A stretch of 64,000 nucleotides of DNA from Dokdonella sp. Its GTDB lineage: Bacteria; Pseudomonadota; Gammaproteobacteria; Xanthomonadales; Rhodanobacteraceae. Shown here piece by piece: positions 8,196 through 16,980 of this stretch. The translations under genes were made by a program, and so were the position numbers. The notes below the pieces were generated by a model. The model saw only the letters and a list, made by a program, of their open reading frames with translations, was not told where the DNA came from and did no database searches. How positions within the stretch are numbered: position 1 is the stretch's first letter; every line of letters starts with the position of its first letter. The stretch covers positions 1 through 64,000 of the forward strand of contig JAHCAR010000014.1 in assembly GCA_019634795.1 (NCBI GenBank). Reading direction: 5' to 3'.

Positions 8196-11162
8196 ATGCG
8201 CTCCATCGCTGACACCGACTACGGCACACCGGCGGTCCAGTCACTGGACACCCTCAAGCTCGTGCGCCTCGACATCGATGGCGTCCCGGTCAGGGTGCCG
8301 GTCGGCACCTCGGTCATGCGTGCGGCGGCCCTCAGCGGTATCGGCATTCCGCGCCTGTGCGCGACCGATACCCTCGATGCGTTCGGTTCATGCCGGCTCT
8401 GCCTGGTCGAGATCGATGGCATGAAGGGCTATCCGGCCTCGTGCACGACGCCGGTCAGTGAAGGCATGAAGGTGACCACGCAGAGCGCGAAGCTCGCCGA
8501 GCTGCGGCGCGGGGTCATGGAGCTCTACATTTCCGATCATCCGCTCGACTGCCTGACCTGTCCGGCCAACGGACATTGCGAATTGCAGGACATGGCCGGC
8601 GTGGTCGGCCTGCGCGAGGTGCGCTATGGCTACGACGGCGCCAACCACGTGTTCCCGGAGAATGTCACCTGTGCGAGCGTCCCCGCTCGCGAGGGTCAAG
8701 AAGCGGCCATCCCTGGCCGCACTCTTCAGAAAGCGATTAATCCACGCTTCATCGCCATCGATGCGTCGAATCCCTATTTCAGCTTCGATCCGTCCAAGTG
8801 CATCGTCTGCTCGCGCTGCGTGCGCGCCTGCGACGAGGTCCAGGGCACCTTCGCGCTGACCATCCAGGGTCGCGGATTCGATTCGAAGGTGGCGGCCAGC
8901 CAGGACGAATCCTTCCTCGCTTCCGAATGTGTATCCTGCGGCGCCTGCGTGCAGGCCTGTCCGACCGCGACGCTGACCGAGAAGTCGGTGATCGAGAAGG
9001 GCCAGCCGCAGCGCAGCGTGGTCACCACCTGCGCCTATTGCGGCGTGGGCTGCTCGTTCCGCGCCGAGATGCAGGGCGAGGACGTCGTGCGCATGGTTCC
9101 GCACATCGACGGCAAGGCCAATCACGGCCACTCCTGCGTCAAGGGTCGCTTCGCGATCGGCTACGCCACGCACAAGGACCGCATCACCACGCCGATGATC
9201 CGCAGGAAGACCAGCGATCCATGGACCGTGGTCAGCTGGGATGTGGCCATCGCGCATACGGCGAAGGAGTTCCGCCGCATCCAGGAGCAGTTCGGCCGCG
9301 ATGCGATCGGCGGCATCACCTCCTCGCGCTGCACGAACGAGGAAACCTGGCTCGTGCAGAAACTCGTGCGCGCGGCCTTCGGAAACAACAACGTCGATAC
9401 CTGCGCGCGGGTCTGCCATTCGCCGACCGGTTACGGCCTCAAGGCCACGCTCGGCGAATCGGCCGGCACCCAGGATTTCGACTCGGTCATGCAGGCCGAC
9501 GTGATCTTCGTCATCGGCGCCAATCCGACCGACGGCCACCCGGTGTTCGCCTCGCAGATGAAGCGCCGCATGCGCGAGGGTGCCAAGCTGATCATCGCCG
9601 ATCCGCGCAGCATCGACCTCGTGCGTTCGCCGCATGTCGAAGCCGATTTCCTGCTCAAGCTCAGGCCCGGCACCAACGTCGCCCTGCTCAATGCGATGGC
9701 CCATGTCGTCGTCGACGAAGGCCTGGTCGACGAGGCCTTCGTCGCCCTGCGCTGCGAGCCCGGGGCCTTCGCGAAGTGGAAGGCCTTCGTCGCCGATCCG
9801 CGCCACTCGCCCGAGGCGACCGCACCCGAAACCGGCGTGCCGGCCGATCAGGTCCGCCGCGCCGCGCGCCTGTTCGCGACCGGCGGCAATGCGGCGATCT
9901 ATTACGGCCTCGGCGTCACCGAACACTCGCAGGGTTCGACCGCGGTCATGGCCATCGCCAACCTGGCCATGGCCACCGGCAACATCGGCCGCCGCGGCGT
10001 CGGCGTCAATCCGTTGCGCGGACAGAACAACGTGCAAGGCTCATGCGACATGGGCTCGTTCCCGCACGAGCTGCCTGGCTACCGTCATGTTTCCGATGCG
10101 GGCGTGCGCAGCAGCTTTGAGCACGACTGGAGTGTCAGCCTGCTGGCCGAACCGGGCCTGCGTATCCCGAACATGTTCGAGGCCGCGCTCGATGGCGAAT
10201 TCAAGGGCCTCTACATCGAAGGCGAGGACATCGGCCAGTCCGATCCGAACACCCAGCACGTGACCGCGGCGCTCGGCGCGATGGAATGCGTGGTCGTGCA
10301 GGACCTGTTCCTCAACGAGACGGCCAAGTTCGCCCACGTTTTCCTGCCCGGCTCGACCTTCCTCGAAAAGGACGGCACCTTCACCAATGCCGAGCGCCGC
10401 ATCTCGCGCGTTCGCCGCGTCATGAAACCGAAATCGGGCTATGCCGACTGGGAGATCACCCAGCTGCTCTCGAATGCGCTCGGCTACCCGATGAACTACA
10501 CGCATCCGTCCGAAATCATGGACGAGATCGCGCGCCTGACCCCGACCTTCGCCGGCGTCAGCTACGCGAAGCTCGATGCGCTCGGCAGCATCCAGTGGCC
10601 GTGCAATGCCGAGGCACCCGACGGCACGCCGACCATGCACGTCGACGAATTCGTGCGCGGCAAGGGCCGCTTCATGCTGACCGAGTACGTGCCGACCACC
10701 GAGAAGGTCAATGCGAAGTTCCCGCTGATCCTGACCACAGGCCGCATCCTCAGCCAGTACAACGTCGGCGCGCAGACGCGGCGCACGCCGAATACGGTCT
10801 GGCACAGCGAAGACCGCCTCGAGATCCACCCGCACGACGCCGAGCAGCGCGGCATCCACGAAGGCGACTGGGTCGGCATCGCCAGCCGCGCCGGCGAAAC
10901 CGTGCTGCGCGCGCAGATCAGCGAACGCATGCAACCCGGCGTCGTCTACACCACCTTCCATTTCCCGTTCTCGGGCGCCAACGTCATCACCACCGAGAAT
11001 TCCGACTGGGCCACCAACTGCCCCGAGTACAAGGTCACCGCCGTCGAGATCACGCGTGTGTCGCAACCCTCCGAATGGCAGCAGCGCTACCGTGCCTTCA
11101 GCGAAGTGCAGCAGGAATTGTTGCGCGAGAGACGCAAGGCACGGGATTCGACGTTCTCGTAG
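8196..11162 (+). CDS. fdsA: NAD-dependent formate dehydrogenase alpha (catalytic, molybdenum) subunit
   Basis: The 988-residue protein oxidises formate to CO2 at a Mo-bis-pyranopterin centre. In order: an N-terminal [2Fe-2S] ferredoxin domain (LCATDTLDAFGSCRLCLVE), a NuoG-like HPLDCLTCPANGHCELQD cluster site, and a double 4Fe-4S ferredoxin (CIVCSRCVRACDE and CVSCGACVQACP). The catalytic domain then has its own cluster (TCAYCGVGCSF) and the Mo-ligand Cys in CARVCHSP, so the enzyme is cysteine- rather than selenocysteine-dependent. The C-terminal molydopterin-dinucleotide domain includes TTGRILSQYNVGAQTRR. About 30 residues around 157-188 are an in-frame insertion encoded by two DNA hairpins, placed between the NuoG-like site and the ferredoxin domain. 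The upstream partners are fdsG and fdsB. Confidence 0.94.
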   Translation: MRSIADTDYGTPAVQSLDTLKLVRLDIDGVPVRVPVGTSVMRAAALSGIGIPRLCATDTLDAFGSCRLCLVEIDGMKGYPASCTTPVSEGMKVTTQSAKLAELRRGVMELYISDHPLDCLTCPANGHCELQDMAGVVGLREVRYGYDGANHVFPENVTCASVPAREGQEAAIPGRTLQKAINPRFIAIDASNPYFSFDPSKCIVCSRCVRACDEVQGTFALTIQGRGFDSKVAASQDESFLASECVSCGACVQACPTATLTEKSVIEKGQPQRSVVTTCAYCGVGCSFRAEMQGEDVVRMVPHIDGKANHGHSCVKGRFAIGYATHKDRITTPMIRRKTSDPWTVVSWDVAIAHTAKEFRRIQEQFGRDAIGGITSSRCTNEETWLVQKLVRAAFGNNNVDTCARVCHSPTGYGLKATLGESAGTQDFDSVMQADVIFVIGANPTDGHPVFASQMKRRMREGAKLIIADPRSIDLVRSPHVEADFLLKLRPGTNVALLNAMAHVVVDEGLVDEAFVALRCEPGAFAKWKAFVADPRHSPEATAPETGVPADQVRRAARLFATGGNAAIYYGLGVTEHSQGSTAVMAIANLAMATGNIGRRGVGVNPLRGQNNVQGSCDMGSFPHELPGYRHVSDAGVRSSFEHDWSVSLLAEPGLRIPNMFEAALDGEFKGLYIEGEDIGQSDPNTQHVTAALGAMECVVVQDLFLNETAKFAHVFLPGSTFLEKDGTFTNAERRISRVRRVMKPKSGYADWEITQLLSNALGYPMNYTHPSEIMDEIARLTPTFAGVSYAKLDALGSIQWPCNAEAPDGTPTMHVDEFVRGKGRFMLTEYVPTTEKVNAKFPLILTTGRILSQYNVGAQTRRTPNTVWHSEDRLEIHPHDAEQRGIHEGDWVGIASRAGETVLRAQISERMQPGVVYTTFHFPFSGANVITTENSDWATNCPEYKVTAVEITRVSQPSEWQQRYRAFSEVQQELLRERRKARDSTFS
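8673..8720. repeat. Palindromic repeat element inserted in frame inside fdsA
   Basis: Two adjacent hairpins lie within the coding sequence: GCGAGC (8673-8678) pairs with GCTCGC (8685-8690), and GCGGCCA (8703-8709) pairs with TGGCCGC (8714-8720). They encode VPAREGQEAAIPGRTLQ, a stretch that normal FdsA proteins are not expected to have between YGYDGANH and DASNPYF. This looks like a REP-type element that entered the gene without breaking the frame. Confidence 0.7.
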
Positions 11163-11240
11163 ACCGCGTTCACCCTTCGACGGGCTCAGGGCGAACGGAT
11201 ATCGGTGGTTCGAGTCTTTCCTGAAAGCACTCGGCCCGCG

Positions 11241-11592
11241 ATCTGTTCGTCCCTGGTCCATCGTGGAACAAGCGGTATCGGTGGTTTGTGATTGTCTGGG
11301 AAATGCGCAGTCCCGGATGCATTCGTCCTGAGCCCGTCGAAGGATGAACGGTCGGTAGTCTGGGTCTTTCCTCGAGATGCCCGGTCCCCGATCCGCTCGT
11401 CCCGAGCCCGTCGATGGGTGAACGGCCGATGGTCTTTGTCTTTCCTGGAGATGCGCGGTCCCGGATCCGCTCGTCCTGAACCCGTCGAAGGGTGAACTGC
11501 CAGTAGTCTGTGTCTTTCCTGGAGGTGCCCGGCCCCCGATCCGTTCGTCCTGAGCCCGTCGAAGGATGAACGGCAATGCCGCCAGGCATTGC
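11241..11592. repeat. 74-bp tandem repeat array, block A
   Basis: Units recur every 74 bp: the phrase CGTCCTGAGCCCGTCGAAGG starts at 11324, 11398, 11472 and 11546, with a diverged unit near 11248. Each unit also contains a GTCTTTCCTGGAGATGCCCGG-like second half. The core matches the CCTTCGACGGGCTCAGGACGA family of dispersed proteobacterial repeats. The block ends with AACGGCAATGCCGCCAGGCATTG. Confidence 0.85.
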
Positions 11593-11664
11593 AGCCGCAA
11601 CACGGCCGATGCCTCGCGACCCATTCAATCCCTGGTCCCCCGGCCCGAAATCCGAAGCACCCCA

Positions 11665-11715
11665 CACCACCTCACCGTCATCCCGGCGCAGGCCGGGATC
11701 CATCTTGATGTTGGC
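11665..11715. repeat. Dispersed GTCATCCCGGCGCAGGCCGGGATCC repeat
   Basis: The CATCCCGGC-GCAG-GCCGGGATC hairpin between the two 74-bp repeat blocks is a widespread proteobacterial intergenic repeat type. No gene is seen in this spacer. Confidence 0.6.
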
Positions 11716-11800
11716 CAATAGTCGCGAAGCAGGAGCAGGGTCAAGACGTCGTTGTCCGTCCAGGCTCCAGGCTCGTGCAAGGCTCATCCCACGACGCACC

Positions 11801-11935
11801 GATCCGTTCGCCCTGAGCCCGCCGATGGGTGAACGGTCGGTAGTTTGGGTCTTTCCCGAAAATGCCCGGCCCCCGATCCGTTCGTCCCGAGCCCGCCGAC
11901 GGATGAACGGCAATGCCGCCAGGCATTGCCGCCTC
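11801..11935. repeat. 74-bp tandem repeat array, block B
   Basis: Two further 74-bp units (phrase starts at 11809 and 11883) end in the same AACGGCAATGCCGCCAGGCATTG motif as block A. The two blocks therefore look like copies of one array. The remaining bases to 12117 hold the SulP leader. Confidence 0.85.
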
Positions 11936-12117
11936 GTCCCCCGATTCGGCAATTCAGCCCCACTTCGTCTAGAATGCGCGCCCCCGCGGGACACCGGCAC
12001 CGGTCTGCTGTCCCCCGGCACGTTCGTCCGGGAACGAACACCGACTGCACCTCCGCGGCGCCCTTCGTCCTCCCGCTCTATTCGCCAACCCTCGCCCGAT
12101 GCGAGGAGGAAATCCCC

Positions 12118-13596
12118 TTGTTCAATTCCATCCGCCAGGAATGGCTGTCCAATCCGCGCGCCGATGTGCTGGCCGGCCTGGTCGTGGCCCTGGCCCTGAT
12201 TCCCGAGGCGATTGCGTTCTCGATCATCGCGGGCGTCGATCCGAAGGTCGGTCTTTACGCCTCGTTCTGCATCGCCGTGGTGATTTCGTTCGTCGGCGGG
12301 CGTCCCGCAATGATCTCGGCGGCGACCGGCGCGATGGCCCTGGTCATGGTCACCCTGGTCAAGGATCACGGCCTGCAATACCTGCTCGCCGCGACCCTGC
12401 TGACCGGCGTCCTGCAAATCCTCGCCGGCGCCCTCAAGCTGGGCTCACTGATGCGCTTCGTCTCGCGCTCGGTCATCACCGGCTTCGTCAATGCGCTGGC
12501 GATCCTGATCTTCATGGCCCAGCTGCCCGAGTTGATCGGCGTGCGCTGGCCGGTCTACGTGATGGTCGCGGCCGGCCTCGGCATCATCTACCTGTTTCCG
12601 CGCATCACCCGTGCCATTCCCTCGCCGCTGGTCTGCATCGTCGTGCTGACCGCGATCGCGATCTTCTTCCGCATTGACGTGCACACGGTCGGCGACATGG
12701 GCGCGCTACCTGACAGTCTGCCGGTATTCCTCTGGCCCGAGGTGCCGCTGAACTTCGAGACGCTCAAGATCATCCTGCCGTTCTCGTGCACGCTGGCCGT
12801 GGTCGGCCTGCTCGAATCGATGATGACCGCGGCCATCGTCGACGACCTGACCGACACGCCGAGCAACAAGAACCGCGAAGCGACCGGGCAGGGCATCGCC
12901 AACATCGCCTCCGGCCTGCTCGGCGGCATGGCCGGCTGCGCGATGATCGGCCAGTCCGTGATCAACGTGAAATCGGGTGGGCGCACGCGCCTGTCGACGC
13001 TTACCGCCGGCGTCGTCCTGCTGGTCATGGTCGTGTTCGCCGGGCCGATGGTCGCGCGCATCCCGATGGCGGCCCTGGTCGCCGTCATGATCATGGTCTC
13101 GATCGGCACCTTCAGCTGGAGCTCGATCGTCAACCTGCGCACCTATCCGAAATCCTCGAGCATCGTCATGGTCGCGACCGTCATCGTCGTCGTCGCCACC
13201 CACGACCTGGCCAAGGGCGTGCTCGTCGGCGTGCTGCTCTCGGCGTTATTCTTCGCACGCAAGGTCGGCCAGGTCCTGCACGTCGGGTCGGCCTCGCTCG
13301 ATGAGGGGCGCACGCGCCGCTACACGGTCACCGGCCAGGTCTTCTTCGCCTCGGCCGACGCCTTCGTTGCCCGCTTCGATTTCCGCGAGGTGCTCGAGAA
13401 GGTCGTCATCGACGTCACCCACGCGCACTTCTGGGATCTCTCCGCAGTCGGCGCTCTCGACAAGGTGGTCCTCAAATTCCGCCGCGAAGGCACCGGCGTC
13501 GAGATCCTTGGCCTCAACCAAGCCAGCGCCACCCTGGTCGATCGGCTTGGCGTGCACGACAAGCCGGGCGATGTCGAACACCTGATGGGACATTAG
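12118..13596 (+). CDS. SulP/SLC26-family anion transporter with STAS domain
   Basis: The 492-residue inner-membrane protein has the SulP transmembrane core (about 20-380; signature [36 protein letters not shown] split over TM1-2). A C-terminal STAS domain follows (about 395-485; [22 protein letters not shown]). SulP proteins move sulfate, bicarbonate or dicarboxylates. The substrate cannot be read from the sequence. The start is the TTG at 12118, seven bases after a strong GAGGAGGA ribosome-binding site (12103-12110); no ATG fits the family N-terminus. The TAG stop codon is also the first three bases of the palindromic element 13594-13758. A universal stress protein gene follows on the same strand, a pairing seen for SulP genes elsewhere. 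Confidence 0.9.
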   Translation: MFNSIRQEWLSNPRADVLAGLVVALALIPEAIAFSIIAGVDPKVGLYASFCIAVVISFVGGRPAMISAATGAMALVMVTLVKDHGLQYLLAATLLTGVLQILAGALKLGSLMRFVSRSVITGFVNALAILIFMAQLPELIGVRWPVYVMVAAGLGIIYLFPRITRAIPSPLVCIVVLTAIAIFFRIDVHTVGDMGALPDSLPVFLWPEVPLNFETLKIILPFSCTLAVVGLLESMMTAAIVDDLTDTPSNKNREATGQGIANIASGLLGGMAGCAMIGQSVINVKSGGRTRLSTLTAGVVLLVMVVFAGPMVARIPMAALVAVMIMVSIGTFSWSSIVNLRTYPKSSSIVMVATVIVVVATHDLAKGVLVGVLLSALFFARKVGQVLHVGSASLDEGRTRRYTVTGQVFFASADAFVARFDFREVLEKVVIDVTHAHFWDLSAVGALDKVVLKFRREGTGVEILGLNQASATLVDRLGVHDKPGDVEHLMGH

Positions 13597-13758
13597 CCCG
13601 GAGTATTCATGAAATACGCGCTCGCTCGCTTGTCCCTTGAATCCACACGCCTTTCCGCTCGATCGGCGATAGTGCCCGCTATCGCCTCGATCGCGAAGAG
13701 TCGTGTGAATCCAAAGTCCCGCGCGATCATCGCGCGTCTTCACGAATAGTCCGGGCTA
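13594..13758. repeat. 165-bp fold-back palindromic element
   Basis: TAGCCCGGAGTATTCATGAA (from 13594) is matched in inverted orientation by the right end (reverse complement TAGCCCGGACTATTCGTGAA, to 13758). Inside are a second imperfect inverted pair (GAATCCACACG against CGTGTGAATCC) and a central hairpin GCGATAG-TGCCCG-CTATCGC. The element fills the whole SulP-USP spacer and supplies the SulP stop codon. Such TAGCCCGGA...TTCATGAA elements are common in Xanthomonadales. Confidence 0.8.
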
Positions 13759-13761
13759 GCC

Positions 13762-14643
13762 ATGACCCCAGCACCCACCCTGATCCACGCCGACGGCCGC
13801 GTCCTCGCCGCGCTCGATGTCTCGACCTATTCGGCCAGTGTCGCCGAAATGGCCGCCTGGGCCGCCGCGCGCCTGCAGGCGCCACTCGAATTCGTCCACG
13901 CGATCGATCGCCCGACCACCGCACCGGGCCGCCAGGACCTCAGCGGCAACCTGGCCCTCGGCGACCGCGAGGACCTGCTCGCCGAACTGACCGCGCTCGA
14001 CGAATCGCGTTCGCGCGTGGCCCAGGAAAGCGGACGTCGCCTGCTCGCCCAGGCCCGCGCGCTGGCCGCGCAATCGCGCGGCATCGAAGCCGAATCGCGC
14101 CTGCGCCACGGCGCCCTCGTCGACACCTTGCTCGAGCTTGAAGCCGAGGTGCGTCTGTTCGTCATCGGCAAGCGCGGCGAACATGCCGATTTCGCCAAGG
14201 GCCACCTCGGCAGCAACCTCGAACGCGTAGTCCGCGCCGTGCACCGTCCAGTCCTGGTCGCCGCGCGCAGCTTCAGCGCACCGGAACGCTTCCTGATCGC
14301 TTTCGACAACAGCGCCACGACCCGACGCTGCGTGGAGATGGTCTGCGCGAGCCCCTTGCTCGAGGACCGCCCCTGCCACCTGCTCATGGTCGGCGACCCG
14401 TCGCGCGAACCGGAAGGGCTCGAATGGGCCCGCGAGCAACTCAGCGACGCCGGTTTCCAGGTCGACGTCCACGTCGTTGCCGGACCGCCCGATGCGGCCA
14501 TCGCGCGTCACGTCCAGCAACACGCGATCGACCTGATCGTGATGGGCGCCTATGGCCACTCGCGCATCCGCAGCCTGATCCTCGGCAGCACCACGACCGA
14601 AGTCCTGCGCAGCTGCCAGGTGCCGGTCCTGCTGCTGCGCTGA
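13762..14643 (+). CDS. Universal stress protein, two tandem UspA domains
   Basis: The 293-residue protein is two UspA domains head to tail (about 10-155 and 175-293). Domain 1 has VLAALDVSTYSASVAEMAAWAA and FVIGKRGEHADFAKGHLGSNLERVVRAVHRPVLVA. Domain 2 ends in the ATP-binding motif GAYGHSRIRSLILGSTTTEVLRSCQVPVLLLR (GxxGxnSxxx-type), a canonical nucleotide-binding signature, which is degenerate in domain 1. It is cytoplasmic, with a regulatory or protective role under stress. It lies just after the SulP transporter and may be cotranscribed with it across the palindromic element. Confidence 0.9.
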   Translation: MTPAPTLIHADGRVLAALDVSTYSASVAEMAAWAAARLQAPLEFVHAIDRPTTAPGRQDLSGNLALGDREDLLAELTALDESRSRVAQESGRRLLAQARALAAQSRGIEAESRLRHGALVDTLLELEAEVRLFVIGKRGEHADFAKGHLGSNLERVVRAVHRPVLVAARSFSAPERFLIAFDNSATTRRCVEMVCASPLLEDRPCHLLMVGDPSREPEGLEWAREQLSDAGFQVDVHVVAGPPDAAIARHVQQHAIDLIVMGAYGHSRIRSLILGSTTTEVLRSCQVPVLLLR

Positions 14644-14732
14644 TTCGAAAGGTACGCCGCAGCGGGAAACGGGTGCAGGCAGCCTCGCGGCATTCGGCAT
14701 TGCCCCGACGCCGAAAGCGCCACGATCCGATG

Positions 14733-14841
14733 CTTCTCCCCGGAGCGGGAGAAGCTGCCGACAGGCTGATGACAAGTCCAGGGATGGACTTGGTAGAGCA
14801 ACGCAGGGAGCAGTTGCCGAGGGTGGACGCGCGAAGCGCGC
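14733..14841. repeat. 109-bp direct repeat, copy 1
   Basis: CTTCTCCCCGGAGCGGGAGAAG through the GCGCGAAGCGCGC hairpin is repeated almost exactly at 14999-15107. The whole 14644-15284 spacer appears non-coding; short open frames through it simply read the repeat. Confidence 0.85.
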
Positions 14842-14998
14842 CAGTCGACGTTTTCGCGGCATGAGCGAAGAGTCGTCCCTCATATCGCCGGTAAGCGAAA
14901 TCCCCGGGCGTCGGGAACGCAGCCAGCGAGACTTCTCCACGCCTGATTCGTCCCTTCCTTCCTCAATGTCCGGACCCCGGGAGCGCCCGAGTCCGAGG

Positions 14999-15107
14999 CT
15001 TCTCCCGGGAGCGGGAGAAGCTGCCGACAGGCTGATGACAAGTCCAGGGATGGACTTGGTAGAGCAACGCAGGGAGCAGTTGCCGAGGGTGGACGCGCGA
15101 AGCGCGC
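14999..15107. repeat. 109-bp direct repeat, copy 2
   Basis: This is the second copy of the repeat at 14733-14841. It begins with the hairpin CTTCTCCCGGGAGCGGGAGAAG and ends in GCGCGAAGCGCGC. Between the copies I see no gene. Confidence 0.85.
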
Positions 15108-15284
15108 TGCGCAGCGACCGGGCAGCAAGGCCCACCATGGTCACCCACCCGGATGCTTTCGCGCACCACCAGCAAGACAACGTGCCGCCGGAACCCGGCA
15201 CGTCGCGTGCCGTCATAAGGTGCCGCTGAGGCATTCTTAACGCCGCCGCGACCATCGTGCACGCTCCAGACTGGAGCGCGGCCC

Positions 15285-15617
15285 ATGAATGTGAAACCCA
15301 TCCCCGTCGCCGGCCTGCTCGGTCTGCTGCTGGTCGGAGCGACGGTCCTCGCAAAGCCTCCGCAACGCCTAAGCGAGCAGGCCGCGCGCGCCATCGCGCA
15401 GAAGCGCGTCCCCAATAGCGCATTCGAGCACGCCGACCTCGAACGAGAGGACGGTCGCCTGTGCTGGTCTATCGATCTTCGCCCCAACGGTTCGAACAAT
15501 GTCATCGAAGTGCAGGTCGACGCCTACACCGGCGAGGTGATCAAGACCGAAACCGAGACGCCGGCGCAACAGCGCGCCGAAAAGATCCAGGACGCCAAGG
15601 AGGCCAGGAAGCCGTGA
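15285..15617 (+). CDS. PepSY-domain periplasmic protein
   Basis: The 110-residue protein has a signal peptide or N-terminal membrane segment (about 1-22, VAGLLGLLLVGATVLA). One PepSY domain follows (about 28-90): LSEQAARAIAQKRVPNSAFEHADLE, then LCWSIDLRPN, IEVQVDAYTGEVI. PepSY domains inhibit or regulate proteases or bind other envelope proteins. The polar C-terminal tail is charged. The stop codon overlaps the GTG start of the glycosyltransferase (GTGA), so the two genes are probably cotranslated. Confidence 0.82.
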   Translation: MNVKPIPVAGLLGLLLVGATVLAKPPQRLSEQAARAIAQKRVPNSAFEHADLEREDGRLCWSIDLRPNGSNNVIEVQVDAYTGEVIKTETETPAQQRAEKIQDAKEARKP

Positions 15618-16819
15618 TCCCGCCCGGGGCCATCCGATCGGACCTGCCCGACCGCCCCGGTGCGGTCGACCGCCCGACGCCGGTCATCGCTTACCTGTTC
15701 CGCGCCCTGCACGACTGGTCGCGGAAACTGGCGCGCCATGGCCTGCAACACATCCAGGCCTCGGACCCGCCGGGCTCCGTGGTCGATTCGCCGCTTCCGC
15801 GAACCGGCATCCACCGCATCCTGATCTGCCGCCCCAACCATCGCCTCGGCAACCTGCTCCTGCTGACGCCGTTACTGGCCGAATTGCAGCACAGCTATCC
15901 GGGTGCCCAGGTCGATCTGGTCGTCGGCGGCCAACGCTCGAATGCGCTGTTCCAGTCCTTTCCGAATGTCGGCTCGGTGTTCCGCCTGCCGCGCCACGCG
16001 TTTCGGCAGCCGCTGAAGTTCTTGCGCGTGCTGCTGGCCGTGCGTCGCGAGCGCTACGACCTCGCCATCGACCCGGATGTCAGGTCGCGCTCGAGTAGGT
16101 TGTTGCTCGGGCGCTGCCGCACCACGTACCGAATCGGCTTCAGTGGCATCAAGTCGGCCCAGGGCCTCACGCATGCGATGCCGATTCCGGTCGCACAACG
16201 GCACATGGGCCAATTGCCCGTGCTGCTGCTGCGCTGGGCCATGAGCCGGCGTGCGGGCAACCCAACCGATGTGCCGAGCCTGGACCTGAGCCTGTTCGAG
16301 CATGAGCGCATCTGGGGCCGGCAACGCCTGGCGGAACTGCTGGACCGCAGCGCTGATGACCCGTTGCCGCCCGTGGTCGCGCTATTCACCCACGCGACCG
16401 GCGCCAAGCGTTACGAGGACGCGTGGTGGATGCAGTTGTTCGCCACGCTGCACGCCCGGTTTCCCAATCACGCCTTCCTCGAAATCCTGCCTGTGCACGG
16501 CCATGCCAGCCTCGCCGGGCTCGTTCCTGCCTACTATTCGAGTTCGCCGCGTCGCCTGGCATCGATCATCGCGGCCGCACAACTGTTCGTGACCGCCGAC
16601 TGCGGCGTCATGCATCTGGCCTGCGCAGCAAGCGGCCCGCGCGTCATCGGCCTGTTCCAGCGCACCGATCCCGCCGTCTACGGGCCCTATGGAAGCGGCA
16701 ACCGGGCCATCTCGACGCTCGGTCACTCCGCGGCCGAACTCGGTGCCGACATCGCCCGATCCGGGTCCGCGCAGTTTGCCGGGACGGATTTCGGCTGCCA
16801 CGGGACTGCTGCCTACTGA
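15614..16819 (+). CDS. Glycosyltransferase family 9 (heptosyltransferase-like)
   Basis: The 401-residue protein has the GT9 two-lobe organisation. The N-terminal lobe has ILICRPNHRLGNLLLLTPLLAELQ with the GxLxLxxP-type acceptor loop. The C-terminal lobe has the nucleotide-sugar region FVTADCGVMHLACAASGPRVIGLF, where heptosyltransferases usually show D(S/T)GxxHLA. Family members add heptose to lipopolysaccharide core on the inner-membrane cytoplasmic face. Here the exact sugar is unknown. The GTG start at 15614 overlaps the PepSY gene; a longer frame upstream lies over that gene and is a shadow. A GC-rich hairpin (16823-16840) follows the stop. Confidence 0.87.
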   Translation: MIPPGAIRSDLPDRPGAVDRPTPVIAYLFRALHDWSRKLARHGLQHIQASDPPGSVVDSPLPRTGIHRILICRPNHRLGNLLLLTPLLAELQHSYPGAQVDLVVGGQRSNALFQSFPNVGSVFRLPRHAFRQPLKFLRVLLAVRRERYDLAIDPDVRSRSSRLLLGRCRTTYRIGFSGIKSAQGLTHAMPIPVAQRHMGQLPVLLLRWAMSRRAGNPTDVPSLDLSLFEHERIWGRQRLAELLDRSADDPLPPVVALFTHATGAKRYEDAWWMQLFATLHARFPNHAFLEILPVHGHASLAGLVPAYYSSSPRRLASIIAAAQLFVTADCGVMHLACAASGPRVIGLFQRTDPAVYGPYGSGNRAISTLGHSAAELGADIARSGSAQFAGTDFGCHGTAAY

Positions 16820-16980
16820 CCGGCCGCCGCTGCGGCGGCAACCCAGGCTCACTCCGTTGGATCGCCGGCGTATCTGGCCCGCGGCGATCCTTCGCTCGCC
16901 TGCTATCCTTCGGCAGCGCGCCGCAACCGGCGCAGCCGAGCAGGCCCCGGTAGCGGGGCTGCCAAGGAGGTGTTCGACCG

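Noticed and set aside
8196-11162. Selenocysteine-type formate dehydrogenase
   Set aside because: The Mo-ligand position is an ordinary Cys codon in CARVCHSP and there is no in-frame TGA.
11241-11935. Possible CRISPR array
   Set aside because: The 74-bp units are contiguous repeats with similar sequence throughout, not 25-37 bp repeats separated by unique spacers, and no cas genes are present.
14861-15229. 122-codon frame in the spacer after the universal stress protein
   Set aside because: About a third of it is the 109-bp repeat, and the same residues appear in another frame over the other copy. No start signal.
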